Positions 8,991 through 17,684 of a stretch of DNA of 64,000 bases are shown here, in pieces. Both the position numbers and the translations under genes were made by a program. Origin of the DNA: Hyphomicrobiales bacterium (GTDB taxonomy: Bacteria; Pseudomonadota; Alphaproteobacteria; Rhizobiales; Rhizobiaceae); assembly GCA_900472485.1 (NCBI GenBank), contig UCII01000034.1, positions 1 to 64,000 on the forward strand, given 5' to 3'. The notes below the pieces were generated by a model. That model was not told where the DNA came from, did not search any database, and was given only the letters and a program-made list of their open reading frames with translations. Every line of letters begins with the position of its first letter. The stretch's first letter is position 1.

Positions 8991-9997
8991 CTGGAGGTTC
9001 GGACAGCACGCCGAAACTGGAGCACAAGGGCTATAATCGTGGCCTCATCCTTGGCCTGACGATGGCCGAATCCATGCTGCTTCTGGTTTTCTGCCTGCTG
9101 TTGGTTGCCGCCGCCTTGATCACGTCGGAGAGAAACAAGCGCTACGAGGTCGAGCGGAAGCTTGAGAAGGCCGCGCAGCAAGTCGCGGTGCTGGAGAAGA
9201 AAAGAGCCGAGCAGGCCGCCGAGATCGTGCTTCTGCAGTCCAAAGTCGTCTCCGGCGATCTCTCTGCCGCCGACAGGGCCGTGGTGGACAAGCAATGGCG
9301 CGAGCTGGTGCTGGCGAAGGAGACACTCGACAGCATGGCGGATCAGGGCGCGACAACGGCCGATCTGCAATCGCTTTCCAAGCTTGCCGCTGTTCTGAAG
9401 GAACATGGTGTCTCGTTGGCGGGGGCACCCGATGAGGTCAACAGGCTCTTGGCCGGCAATGCGGGCGGGAAGGGCGCGCACGACTGGCCGCCCATCATCA
9501 ATCTCGACGATGCCAAGAAAAACTATTTCCAATCGGGAAGCGCCGAGCTCACCGGCACCTTTTCACAGCTGCTCAGCACGACGATCACGGACGAAATCGC
9601 CAGCAATCTGAGCCTCTATGGCGCCAATATCGTCGAGGTAATCGGCCATACGGACGAACAGCCTCTGGCGCGTGAAAAATCCAATCTCGACGACACGATC
9701 ATCGGCGCAATGGATGGCAAACTGCCGGTGTCGGCCCTGTTGCCCGCCGACAATGCCGGCCTCGGCCTTGCTCGCGCCATTGCCGTCGCCAATGTGCTCA
9801 AGGCCAATCCCAAGCTGAAGGACGCGACCATCCTGCCGATGTCCGCCGCACAGCTCATCCTGCCCGGGGATACCGTCACCTCGGGCCAGCGCGGCGCTGT
9901 CGAAGCGCGCCGCCGCATCGAAATCCGCGTGCGCGGCAGGACGGCGCCCGTTGCCGTCATCAATGCCGGTGCCGCGCCGTCAACGAATACCCAGTAG
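8984..9997 (+). CDS. MotB/ZorB-like protein with OmpA-type peptidoglycan-binding domain
   Basis: A 337-residue protein with one N-terminal membrane helix at about 20-46 (GLILGLTMAESMLLLVFCLL) that carries a single acidic residue, Glu29, where MotB, ExbD and ZorB have their ion-carrying Asp. A coiled coil follows at about 50-115. The C-terminal domain shows the OmpA/MotB peptidoglycan-binding motifs: YFQSGSAELT (181-190), VIGHTDEQP (219-227), LGLARAIAVANVL (260-272) and ARRRIEIRV (308-316). Translation starts at ATG 8984, with GGTGG upstream, overlapping the preceding gene by 7 bases; GTG 8975 is an alternative. Together with the preceding gene it makes a plausible ion-driven stator that grips the cell wall. 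Confidence 0.8.
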   Translation: MVAGGSDSTPKLEHKGYNRGLILGLTMAESMLLLVFCLLLVAAALITSERNKRYEVERKLEKAAQQVAVLEKKRAEQAAEIVLLQSKVVSGDLSAADRAVVDKQWRELVLAKETLDSMADQGATTADLQSLSKLAAVLKEHGVSLAGAPDEVNRLLAGNAGGKGAHDWPPIINLDDAKKNYFQSGSAELTGTFSQLLSTTITDEIASNLSLYGANIVEVIGHTDEQPLAREKSNLDDTIIGAMDGKLPVSALLPADNAGLGLARAIAVANVLKANPKLKDATILPMSAAQLILPGDTVTSGQRGAVEARRRIEIRVRGRTAPVAVINAGAAPSTNTQ

Positions 9998-10015
9998 TGC
10001 TCGTTCCGCCTGTTA

Positions 10016-11638
10016 TCAGCTTCTGAGGCCGGGTGCTTCGTAACCGGTGCGTTCCACATACTCGGTGTAGCCGCCGGTATATTGGTGGATACCTTCGGGC
10101 GTCAGCTCCAGAACGCGATTGGAGAGCGCTGCCAGGAAATGCCGGTCGTGCGAGACGAACAGCATCGTACCTTCATATTGCGACAGCGCCTCGATCAGCA
10201 TTTCCTTGGTGTCGAGATCAAGATGGTTGGTGGGCTCGTCGAGTACCAGCAGGTTCGGTGGATCGAAGAGCATGATTGCCATGACAAGCCGCGCCTTCTC
10301 GCCACCCGACAGCACGCGGCACTTTTTTTCCACATCGTCGCCAGAGAAGCCGAAGCAACCGGCAAGCGCTCGCAGAGCGCCTTGGCCTGCCTGCGGAAAA
10401 TCATGTTCGAGCTGCTGAAATACGGTGCGCTCTCCATCCAGCAGATCCATGGCGTGCTGAGCGAAATAGCCCATCTTGACGCTGGCGCCGAGCGCGACGC
10501 TGCCTTCATCCGGCTGCGCCGAGCCGGCAACCAGCTTCAGAAGCGTGGATTTGCCGGCACCGTTGATACCCATGATGCACCAGCGCTCGCGGCGGCGTAC
10601 CATGAAATCCAGTCCTTCATAGATGGTGCGGCTGCCATACTTCTTGTGGACGTTCTTCAGCACGGCCACGTCTTCGCCCGAGCGCGGTGCCGGCTGGAAT
10701 TCGAAAGCGACGGTCTGGCGGCGCTTCGGCGGCTCGACACGATCGATCTTTTCCAGCTTCTTCACGCGGCTCTGGACCTGGGAAGCATGCGAGGCGCGCG
10801 CCTTGAAGCGCTCGATGAACTTGATTTCCTTGGCGAGCATGGCCTGCTGGCGCTCGAATTGCGCCTGCTGCTGTTTTTCGTTCTGCGCCCGCTGCTGCTC
10901 GTAGAATTCGTAGTCGCCCGAATAGCTGGTCAGGCTGCCGGCATCGATTTCGATGATCTTGGTAACGATGCGGTTCATGAACTCGCGGTCGTGCGAGGTC
11001 ATCAAAAGCGCGCCCTCGTAGCCCTTCAGGAAGGATTCGAGCCAGATCAGGCTTTCGAGATCCAGATGGTTGCTCGGCTCGTCGAGCAGCATGACGTCGG
11101 GGCGCATCAGCAGAATGCGGGCAAGTGCCACACGCATCTTCCATCCGCCGGAAAGCGCGCCGACATCGCCATCCATCATCTCCTGGGTAAAGCTCAGGCC
11201 CGCCAGCACTTCGCGGGCACGGCCCTCGAGCGCATAGCCATCGAGCTCCTCATAGCGTGCCTGCACCTCGCCATAGCGCTCGATGATCTCGTCCATCCGG
11301 TCGGCCTGATCCGGATCGCTCATGGCCGCTTCAAGCTCGCGCAGCTCGGCAGCGACAGCGCTCACTGGACCGGCACCCTCCATGACTTCGGAGACGGCGC
11401 TACGGCCTTCCATCTCGCCGACATCCTGGTTGAAATAACCGATGCTGACGCCTTTATCGACGGAAACTTGCCCTTCATCCGGCAGCTCCTGTCCGGTGAT
11501 CATGCGGAAAAGCGTCGTCTTGCCGGCACCGTTAGGGCCGACAAGCCCAACGCTCTCGCCTCTGTTAAGCGCCGCGGATGCCTCGATGAAGAGGATGCGA
11601 TGGCTGTTCTGCTTGCTGATATTCTCGATACGAATCAT
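10016..11638 (-). CDS. ABC-F family ATPase
   Basis: A 540-residue soluble protein with two ATP-binding cassettes and no membrane segment, as in the ABC-F family, which acts on ribosomes during translation (EttA, Uup, YbiT types). Walker A motifs are VGPNGAGKTT near residue 35 and MGINGAGKST in the second cassette. The signature motifs are LSGGWKMRVALAR and LSGGEKARLVMA, and the Walker B regions are VMLLDEPSNHLDL and LLVLDEPTNHLDL. The basic linker between the cassettes (about 250-320, QQQAQFERQQAMLAKE) is the interdomain arm. The exact subfamily is uncertain. It is convergent with the MotB-like gene, with only 18 bases between them. Confidence 0.93.
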   Translation of the reverse strand: MIRIENISKQNSHRILFIEASAALNRGESVGLVGPNGAGKTTLFRMITGQELPDEGQVSVDKGVSIGYFNQDVGEMEGRSAVSEVMEGAGPVSAVAAELRELEAAMSDPDQADRMDEIIERYGEVQARYEELDGYALEGRAREVLAGLSFTQEMMDGDVGALSGGWKMRVALARILLMRPDVMLLDEPSNHLDLESLIWLESFLKGYEGALLMTSHDREFMNRIVTKIIEIDAGSLTSYSGDYEFYEQQRAQNEKQQQAQFERQQAMLAKEIKFIERFKARASHASQVQSRVKKLEKIDRVEPPKRRQTVAFEFQPAPRSGEDVAVLKNVHKKYGSRTIYEGLDFMVRRRERWCIMGINGAGKSTLLKLVAGSAQPDEGSVALGASVKMGYFAQHAMDLLDGERTVFQQLEHDFPQAGQGALRALAGCFGFSGDDVEKKCRVLSGGEKARLVMAIMLFDPPNLLVLDEPTNHLDLDTKEMLIEALSQYEGTMLFVSHDRHFLAALSNRVLELTPEGIHQYTGGYTEYVERTGYEAPGLRS

Positions 11639-11925
11639 GATTACGCGGGGCCCGAAGAAAGTTTTTCGGGGGCCTTATGCCACGGGTTATCGTCTCTGTC
11701 GCAGCTTTTCGAGCAGAGAATTGAGATTGATGGCGAACTGACGTTCAAGGCGACAATTTCCGGTCCGCCTATTTGCCATGCGGAAGAGAAACTTTCGCCG
11801 GGGCGACGGATTTTTGCCCACGCGCTCGTTCAAGCAGCATGGCTTCTAACAGGATCGCCGGCTGTCTTCCGCTTGGCTGGAAGTCGCTATATTCATTGTC
11901 ATCCGTCTCAGCCGAGTTTTTACAG

Positions 11926-13053
11926 ATGAAGATTATGAGAAGCATTCAGGGCCGGGTTTGTACCCGACTGACGATCGCAGCATTGATTGCCATCGGCATG
12001 TCAGGCGAAGGCCAGTCGGCCGATGCGGCTTCCCAACACGCGCGGCTCGAAGAACCCGTCAAGGAAGTCGCAGATCAGCGCCTGCTTCTCGATACGCCCG
12101 AGGGGAAGGGAGAGCTGCCGGTCTACGCGGATCATGCGATCGAAGCGGCATCGCCTGACGTGACGAAGGTGCTGATCATAGTCCACGGCACGCTCCGAAA
12201 CGCCGATGCCTATTACGCAACCGGGCAGGAGCTGCTCGCAAAGGCCGGCGATCTCGCCGACGGTACGATGGTGGTCGCGCCGCAATTCCTCATAAGACCG
12301 GATGTGAATGCCTTCTCGCTGTCTGCGCAGACGCTGGCCTGGACGCAGAACGGTTGGAAAAGTGGAGACGCCGCGCGTCAGCCGGCACCGATTAGCTCCT
12401 TCTCCGCGCTCGATGCTCTGCTGCGGCATTTTACCGATCGTCGCCTATATCCTTCGCTGAAGACCATTGTCGTGATGGGGCACTCGGCAGGAGCGCAATT
12501 GGTCCAGCGTTATGCCGTCGTCGGACGGGAGGCGGAAAATCTGACGAGTGCCGGCATCGCCGTTCGCTATCTCGTCGCCAATCCGTCGAGCTATGTCTAT
12601 TTCGACAGCGAGCGGCCGGCCTTGCCGGATCAGCAGGCGGGGCTGGCTTCCTGCCCGAAGGCGACGCAATGGCGATACGGGCTCTCCGGCGCTCCACCAT
12701 ACATATCCTCGCAGGATCCGAAGCTTCTCGAAACGAGATATGCCGCGCGCAACGTGGTCTATCTGCTAGGCCAGGCGGACACCAATCCCTATACCCACTT
12801 CATCGACCGCTCCTGCGGGGCGATGGCGCAAGGACCCTATCGGCTTGCACGGGGGCTCACCTATTTCGACTACATGAAGAAGCGGCATCCATCCGATCTC
12901 AATCAGAAGGTCGTCGAGGTGCCCGGCGTAGGGCATGACGACGAGGCGATGTTCACCTCGGATTGCGGCATTGCCATTTTGTTCGATCGACCGGTGCCGC
13001 CATCCTGCCCGGTGATCGATGGGACGGCAGAAGTTTCCGGAGCGGTGCCGTAA
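11926..13053 (+). CDS. Secreted alpha/beta hydrolase
   Basis: A 375-residue protein. The first 30 residues make a Sec signal peptide (RLTIAALIAIGMSGEGQSADA). The mature part is an alpha/beta hydrolase: a strand and oxyanion region VLIIVHGTLRNAD, the nucleophile elbow VVMGHSAGAQL, and a late histidine in GVGHDDEAMF. Cysteines near the C-terminus could form disulfides. The start at ATG 11926 gives the best signal peptide; the frame is open upstream to 11773 without a leader-like sequence. The substrate is unknown; periplasmic esterase or a similar activity is plausible. Confidence 0.8.
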   Translation: MKIMRSIQGRVCTRLTIAALIAIGMSGEGQSADAASQHARLEEPVKEVADQRLLLDTPEGKGELPVYADHAIEAASPDVTKVLIIVHGTLRNADAYYATGQELLAKAGDLADGTMVVAPQFLIRPDVNAFSLSAQTLAWTQNGWKSGDAARQPAPISSFSALDALLRHFTDRRLYPSLKTIVVMGHSAGAQLVQRYAVVGREAENLTSAGIAVRYLVANPSSYVYFDSERPALPDQQAGLASCPKATQWRYGLSGAPPYISSQDPKLLETRYAARNVVYLLGQADTNPYTHFIDRSCGAMAQGPYRLARGLTYFDYMKKRHPSDLNQKVVEVPGVGHDDEAMFTSDCGIAILFDRPVPPSCPVIDGTAEVSGAVP

Positions 13054-13145
13054 GTCTCTTCGAGTTGTCGATCCCTTGGCGACTGCATGCCATTGCAGCC
13101 TGATGCATTTCGGTCCGCTGAGATCTGTTCGGCCACTTTCATGCG

Positions 13146-14159
13146 TCAGCTGCGATAGACCGGCCGCGGGCGCGACGATCGCATTTTTCGCTGTATCGGG
13201 CGCTCGATGCACATGTAGCAAACGATGGCAAAGGCCAGCGAGCCCACTGCGATGGGCACAGGCTGCATGTTGTGCGGCACCCCGACGCGTAAAAGCAGCG
13301 CTGTGACCAGAATGCCCGTCAGGACATGCCAGACATAGATGGAATAGGAGGCATCTCCCAGGAAATGCAGGAATGCCAGCTGCGGCACGCCTCGTTCCCG
13401 CTCCGCGAAAACAGCGCCCGACAGCAGCAACACTGCCGGTATGCCCCAGCGCACAGCCCGTTCCAGATGGATCAGCGGGTCACTCGCCACTAGCAGCACG
13501 ACCCCGACGATCATCAAGCCGATAGCGGCGGGAAAAGGCAGCCGAAAGCCCTGTTTCCACAGGCGTCCGATGACGATGCCGGCGGCGAATTCCAGAATGA
13601 CCGGCTGTGTGAAAACACTGAGATAGCCGGAAGGCAGCAGATAATGCCCAATCACGATGGTCATCAGGGTCATCATGAGGAACCATAGCCGCCTGAACTC
13701 AGGCAGAAGCAGTGAAATCGAAAAGATGAGATAGAAGAACATCTCGTAGGAGAGCGTCCATCCCTGCTCGACGACGGGATGCAATGCCTCGTCCTTCATG
13801 AAGGGCACGAAAAACAGCGAGCCGATCAAGTTCTCGATGCTCGAATTCGTGTCGAAGAAGAATTGTGGTTTCAGCACGGCGACGACGAAGGTTGCCGCCG
13901 TCGCAATCCAGTATAGCGGCACGATCCTGACGAGCCGGCGCCACATGAATTCCTGCGGGCCGAGCGATCTTCCATCGGTCGTGACCCACATGATAAAGCC
14001 GCTGATGACGAAGAATATATCGACGCCCGCTGCTCCGCTCTTGAAGTCCAGGCCGTATGTTTCGCAGACATGGAAGCAAAGAACGGAAATTGCAGCGATG
14101 GCCCGCAGATATTGAATGCTCTTGATATCGCTGCCAGTTTTCAAAGCGGTGCCCCACAC
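13146..14159 (-). CDS. Acyltransferase 3 family membrane protein
   Basis: A 337-residue polytopic membrane protein of the acyltransferase-3 (OafA/NodX-like) family. The N-terminus has IQYLRAIAAISVLCFHV with the family histidine, followed by GVDIFFVISGFIMW and a RRLVRIVPLYW basic loop; about ten hydrophobic helices follow. Members transfer acetyl or other acyl groups to surface sugars such as exopolysaccharide or LPS. The start is GTG at 14159. It is not in an exopolysaccharide cluster here, so the acceptor is unknown. Confidence 0.9.
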   Translation of the reverse strand: MWGTALKTGSDIKSIQYLRAIAAISVLCFHVCETYGLDFKSGAAGVDIFFVISGFIMWVTTDGRSLGPQEFMWRRLVRIVPLYWIATAATFVVAVLKPQFFFDTNSSIENLIGSLFFVPFMKDEALHPVVEQGWTLSYEMFFYLIFSISLLLPEFRRLWFLMMTLMTIVIGHYLLPSGYLSVFTQPVILEFAAGIVIGRLWKQGFRLPFPAAIGLMIVGVVLLVASDPLIHLERAVRWGIPAVLLLSGAVFAERERGVPQLAFLHFLGDASYSIYVWHVLTGILVTALLLRVGVPHNMQPVPIAVGSLAFAIVCYMCIERPIQRKMRSSRPRPVYRS

Positions 14160-14377
14160 GATTGAACTGCTATCTCCGATACCTCAAGGGCTGGACTCAG
14201 CGATAAAATGCGTCGAAAGGCCGGGCACCGTGCATGACGGGTTTGAGGCTCGGCAGACCGAATATTGCTGCACATTGCTGCAGCAACAATTTCAATGAAA
14301 ATGGATCATTTCCCGCCGGTTTCGTGGCTGAAATCGGGCAATTGGGATGAAGGGGGCGTGAACGGCGCTGAAGCCGA

Positions 14378-15112
14378 TCAGACCGCTCGAACCTCGGCAA
14401 GCCGCTTGACCGCATATTCGTCCTGCCAGCAGACGGCAGCTTCCCATGCGGCTGACGCCTGTGCGGCGATATCATATGCACCGTCATCAAGGTCGGCAGC
14501 GTTATCGGGCAACACGAGGTCGAGGTCTGGAACGTCGACATGTGACTCGTCCCAGTCGATCAAAGCGACGCGATCTGCAGTCATGCGGATGTTGGCAGGG
14601 TTATTGGGGTTTCCATGGACAATGCATGTCTGACGCCCGGCGAGACGTGCCCACGCTGCTCGACATCGAGCAACGCCCTCGGGCGGCATCGCGGCAAGAT
14701 TGATCCTCGTTCCGGCTTCGGCATGCAGAAGGTCGGTCGACGATTTCCAGCCGGGCCGTTGAGGCCAGCCCTGCGTCAGCCGGTGCAGCTCGCGCAATGT
14801 TTTGGCAACACGACGCCAATCGGCCCCTGTCTCCGGCGGTCCACCCTCCAGATATTTCATCACCACCAGGCCGTCCACAAACAGCCGGCCATCCATCGTA
14901 GGGAGCGGCACTGGAACGGTCATGCCTTCATGATCGAGGTGCTGGAGTAGGGCGGTTTCCCAATCAAGATCGGCATCGGACCTAGAACCGAGACGAGCGA
15001 CGGCAATCCGTCCATGGATGCGAACGCTCCATACATCGTTGGCAACTCCACCGGTGAGTGGTTCGAGGCGGACCGCGTCCTCACCCCATTGCGCGAGTGC
15101 TTCCCATCCCAT
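14378..15112 (-). CDS. Aminoglycoside phosphotransferase-like kinase with altered catalytic motif
   Basis: A 244-residue protein with the APH/choline-kinase fold: a glycine-rich start LTGGVANDVWSV, a central hinge LVVMKYLEGG, and the catalytic and metal-binding loops IVHGNPNNPANIRM and ALIDWDES. The usual HGD catalytic motif is HGN here (His166, Gly167, Asn168), and the metal-ligand Asn is displaced by one residue (Asn174), while the metal-binding Asp of IDW (186) is kept. Known family members phosphorylate small hydroxyl compounds such as thiamine, choline or aminoglycosides. With Asp replaced by Asn, activity is doubtful. The neighbours give no substrate. Confidence 0.75.
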   Translation of the reverse strand: MGWEALAQWGEDAVRLEPLTGGVANDVWSVRIHGRIAVARLGSRSDADLDWETALLQHLDHEGMTVPVPLPTMDGRLFVDGLVVMKYLEGGPPETGADWRRVAKTLRELHRLTQGWPQRPGWKSSTDLLHAEAGTRINLAAMPPEGVARCRAAWARLAGRQTCIVHGNPNNPANIRMTADRVALIDWDESHVDVPDLDLVLPDNAADLDDGAYDIAAQASAAWEAAVCWQDEYAVKRLAEVRAV

Positions 15113-15366
15113 TGGCGATATCCTGGCGCATGATTAGTGCCCGACTTGCTCTCTCTGCAAGCGCTGGGCAATGCTAATTAGCGAGTTTAGCGGCTGAACA
15201 AGTTGACCTTGTTACGTCCCTTTTGGATGTGGGAGCTTGGAAGTGCTGCTGGTTCTTCTTTGCATACACTCGCGATTGGCGTAATATGCAACAGCGATGG
15301 CATCTTCCGTCAATGATCGATCGCTGGCGAGCTTATATTTGTGATCTTGCGAACAAAGAGGCAGAT

Positions 15367-16197
15367 ATGAGCATTACACGCAAGAAAACAGCGCTCGTGA
15401 CCGGTGCGTCATCCGGGATGGGCAAGGAAATCGCCAAGCGTCTCGTCAGCGATGGCTTCAGGGTCTATGTAGCGGCGCGCAGCGTCGATAAGATGCTGGA
15501 TCTCGAACGCCTTGGGGCACGTGCCCTGCAGATGGACGTGTCTGACGACGACGAGATCAAGGCGGCCGTGGGAATCATTCTCGCCGAAAGCGGAGGCGTC
15601 GATGTCCTTGTCAACAATGCAGGATTCGGACTGTATGGACCGGTCGAAGACATCGCCATGGACGAGGCGAGATATCAGTTCGAAGTCAATGTCTTCGGCC
15701 CGGCTCGCCTGACTCAGCTTCTTTTGCCCGCGATGCGCCAGAGAGGTTCCGGCACCATCGTCAACATCACGTCGATGGGTGGCAAGATCTATACGTTGCT
15801 TGGCGCGTGGTACCATGCCGCCAAGCATGCGCTTGAGGGCTGGTCGGACAGCCTTCGGCTGGAACTGGCCCCGTTCGGCATCGACGTCGTTGTCGTCGAA
15901 CCGGGCCTGATCGAGACGGGATTTGGCGACGTGGTCGCCGACGGCCTTGTGAAGCGCTCCGGGTCAGGTCCCTATGCCAAGGTCTCGCAGGTGGTCGCCA
16001 AGATCACGAGGGCGACCTATGGCCATGGGCGCGGCACCGATCCGAAGGTGATCGCAGATGTCGTCTCGGCTGCCGTGCATGCGAGAAGGCCGCGGACGCG
16101 CTACGTCGTCGGTAAATATGCCAAGCCGATGATTGCGATCCGTAAATGGCTCGGTGATCGGATGTTTGATCGCATCATCATGAGCCAGATGCGCTAA
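15367..16197 (+). CDS. Short-chain dehydrogenase/reductase
   Basis: A 276-residue oxidoreductase of the classical SDR family. Motifs are TGASSGMGKEIA near the N-terminus, DVLVNNAGFG (NNAG), IVNITSMGG with the catalytic Ser, and YHAAKHALEG with Tyr and Lys of the YxxxK pair. The PG motif after it (VVEPGLIETG) is also present. The start at ATG 15367 is preceded by AGAGG; the frame continues upstream to 15223 without SDR-like sequence. It lies 65 bases before an AraC-type regulator on the same strand, which may control it. The substrate is unknown. Confidence 0.9.
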   Translation: MSITRKKTALVTGASSGMGKEIAKRLVSDGFRVYVAARSVDKMLDLERLGARALQMDVSDDDEIKAAVGIILAESGGVDVLVNNAGFGLYGPVEDIAMDEARYQFEVNVFGPARLTQLLLPAMRQRGSGTIVNITSMGGKIYTLLGAWYHAAKHALEGWSDSLRLELAPFGIDVVVVEPGLIETGFGDVVADGLVKRSGSGPYAKVSQVVAKITRATYGHGRGTDPKVIADVVSAAVHARRPRTRYVVGKYAKPMIAIRKWLGDRMFDRIIMSQMR

Positions 16198-16262
16198 CAT
16201 TTCCGCAAGCGAATGACAGACCAGCGTACCTCTGCGAGAGCAGACTTAGAGGATTGGCTGAG

Positions 16263-17297
16263 ATGAGTGTGATGCCAGCAGACAAATGCAAGGTGCCTCA
16301 GGCCTTCTGGCGTGCGGTCGAGCGGATCGGCTTGCCACCCTCCGCGGTGCTGCGGCAGGCTCGGTTGCCCGCTACGCTGCATCTGGGCGAGACCGGCATG
16401 GTGACGACCGCGCAGTATTTCGCGATCTTCAGGGCACTTGAGGAGTTGGCGCCGGAGCCTGCACTCGGACTTCGGCTCGTCCGCGAGGCAGACACGGCGG
16501 CTCATCCACCATCGACTTTGGCCGCCTTTCACGCCAAGGATTATCGCGATGCACTTTACCGGGTTGCGCGCTTCAAGCGGCTCTGCACGCCCGAGCAGTT
16601 GAGTTTCCATGAGGACAAAGGCGAAGTTTCGATCGCAACCAACTGGGTTTACACAACCGAGCTTGAGCCTGGGATCGCCACCGACGTTACCTTCGCCTTC
16701 CTGATCGAGCTTGGCCGCCGCGGAACTGGCCAACTCCTGACGCCGGTTCGGGTCGAGTTCATGCGCTCCGGGCCAAAGAGCGATCTGTATCGGCTCTTTT
16801 TCGGGTGTCCTGTGAAATATGGTGCTCCGCAGAACAAGCTCATCCTGAAATCGGTCGATCTTGACCGCCCGTTTCCGGGCCACAATCCCGAGCTCCTGGA
16901 AATCCTCACGCCCGCGCTTGCTGCCGCTATGGGTGAACTGCAGGCCCGCAGTTCCATTGGCGACCAGGTGAAAGTCGTCCTCAAGCGATCGCTTGCAAGC
17001 GGGCGTCCGGAGTTGTCGCAGATAGCGCAGGATCTCAACATGAGCGAGCGAACGCTGCAACGGCGCATCACCGAAGAGGGCAAGACCTTCCGCGAGCTTC
17101 TGTCGGAAGCGCGCCAGGAACTCGGGCGGCAATTGCTGTCCAATCCGTCCACCGACATCGACGAGGTCGCATGTCTTCTAGGTTATCAGGATCGCAGTTC
17201 TTTCTATCGCGCGTTTCGCGACTGGGAGGGGCTGACGCCTCTGCAATGGCGCGAGCTGAACGGGCACGACGCGGCACAATTCAATTCACTGCATTGA
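16263..17297 (+). CDS. AraC family transcriptional regulator
   Basis: A 344-residue regulator. The N-terminal 200 residues match the arabinose-binding-like domain found in OruR/ArgR-type AraC proteins (FWRAVERIGLPPSAVLRQA, then GLRLVREADTAAHPP). The C-terminus is the AraC double helix-turn-helix (SQIAQDLNMSERTLQRRI, then DIDEVACLLGYQDRSSFYRAF). ATG 16263 has AGAGG ten bases upstream. It follows the SDR gene and may regulate it; the effector is unknown. Confidence 0.92.
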   Translation: MSVMPADKCKVPQAFWRAVERIGLPPSAVLRQARLPATLHLGETGMVTTAQYFAIFRALEELAPEPALGLRLVREADTAAHPPSTLAAFHAKDYRDALYRVARFKRLCTPEQLSFHEDKGEVSIATNWVYTTELEPGIATDVTFAFLIELGRRGTGQLLTPVRVEFMRSGPKSDLYRLFFGCPVKYGAPQNKLILKSVDLDRPFPGHNPELLEILTPALAAAMGELQARSSIGDQVKVVLKRSLASGRPELSQIAQDLNMSERTLQRRITEEGKTFRELLSEARQELGRQLLSNPSTDIDEVACLLGYQDRSSFYRAFRDWEGLTPLQWRELNGHDAAQFNSLH

Positions 17298-17684
17298 TGC
17301 GGTTCGGACCGCTTGCTCCCGCCATGGCGGCAGACGAGAAAGATTATTTTCAGCCATCAAAGGCAAATCTTTGGGCGCCCATTGCAACGCGATCGGCAAC
17401 GTCTGCCAGCGTTGGTATGCCGCTGCAGATACGGAACGATGTCACAGGCCGATAGCGGCTGTTGTCAGACTGAAGCCAAGGAAACATGCGTCGTACAAGC
17501 GCACGAAGAACGACATCGGCGTTGGTAAAAGCATTTGCCGGCAGTAATCCACTGAATATATGTTCTTGTTTCGTTCATCTTTGCGCTTTCCGGACACCGA
17601 AGTGCCCGGAAAGTGCCAATTGGAATTTACTCAATCGCCTGAGGCTAGCCCATTGGCTTCCCAGACTTTCGCACGGACCGATAC
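17298..17684. other. 387-base gap between AraC and nrdJ with one strong hairpin
   Basis: No convincing gene was found: the open frames here have no family features and lie in several directions. The AraC and nrdJ genes converge on this stretch. The one notable structure is the 12-bp stem-loop at 17586-17613, listed separately. Confidence 0.6.
17586..17613 (-). terminator. 12-bp stem-loop with TTCG loop downstream of nrdJ
   Basis: Arms at 17586-17597 and 17602-17613 pair over 12 positions, one of them a wobble, closing on a four-base loop that reads TTCG on the minus strand, an unusually stable combination. It lies 72 bases past the nrdJ stop codon in the direction of nrdJ transcription. There is no U tract after it, so it may be a 3' stabiliser or a Rho-linked end rather than a classical terminator. 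Confidence 0.5.

Noticed and set aside
5814..9997. Classification of the motor-like locus as Zorya
   Set aside because: Zorya needs ZorC/ZorD or ZorE effectors. None is encoded nearby: an ABC-F ATPase is convergent downstream and a SARP regulator is upstream.
10082..11929. A 615-codon plus-strand frame opposite the ABC-F gene
   Set aside because: The minus-strand ABC-F protein has all its motifs; the plus-strand frame has none.
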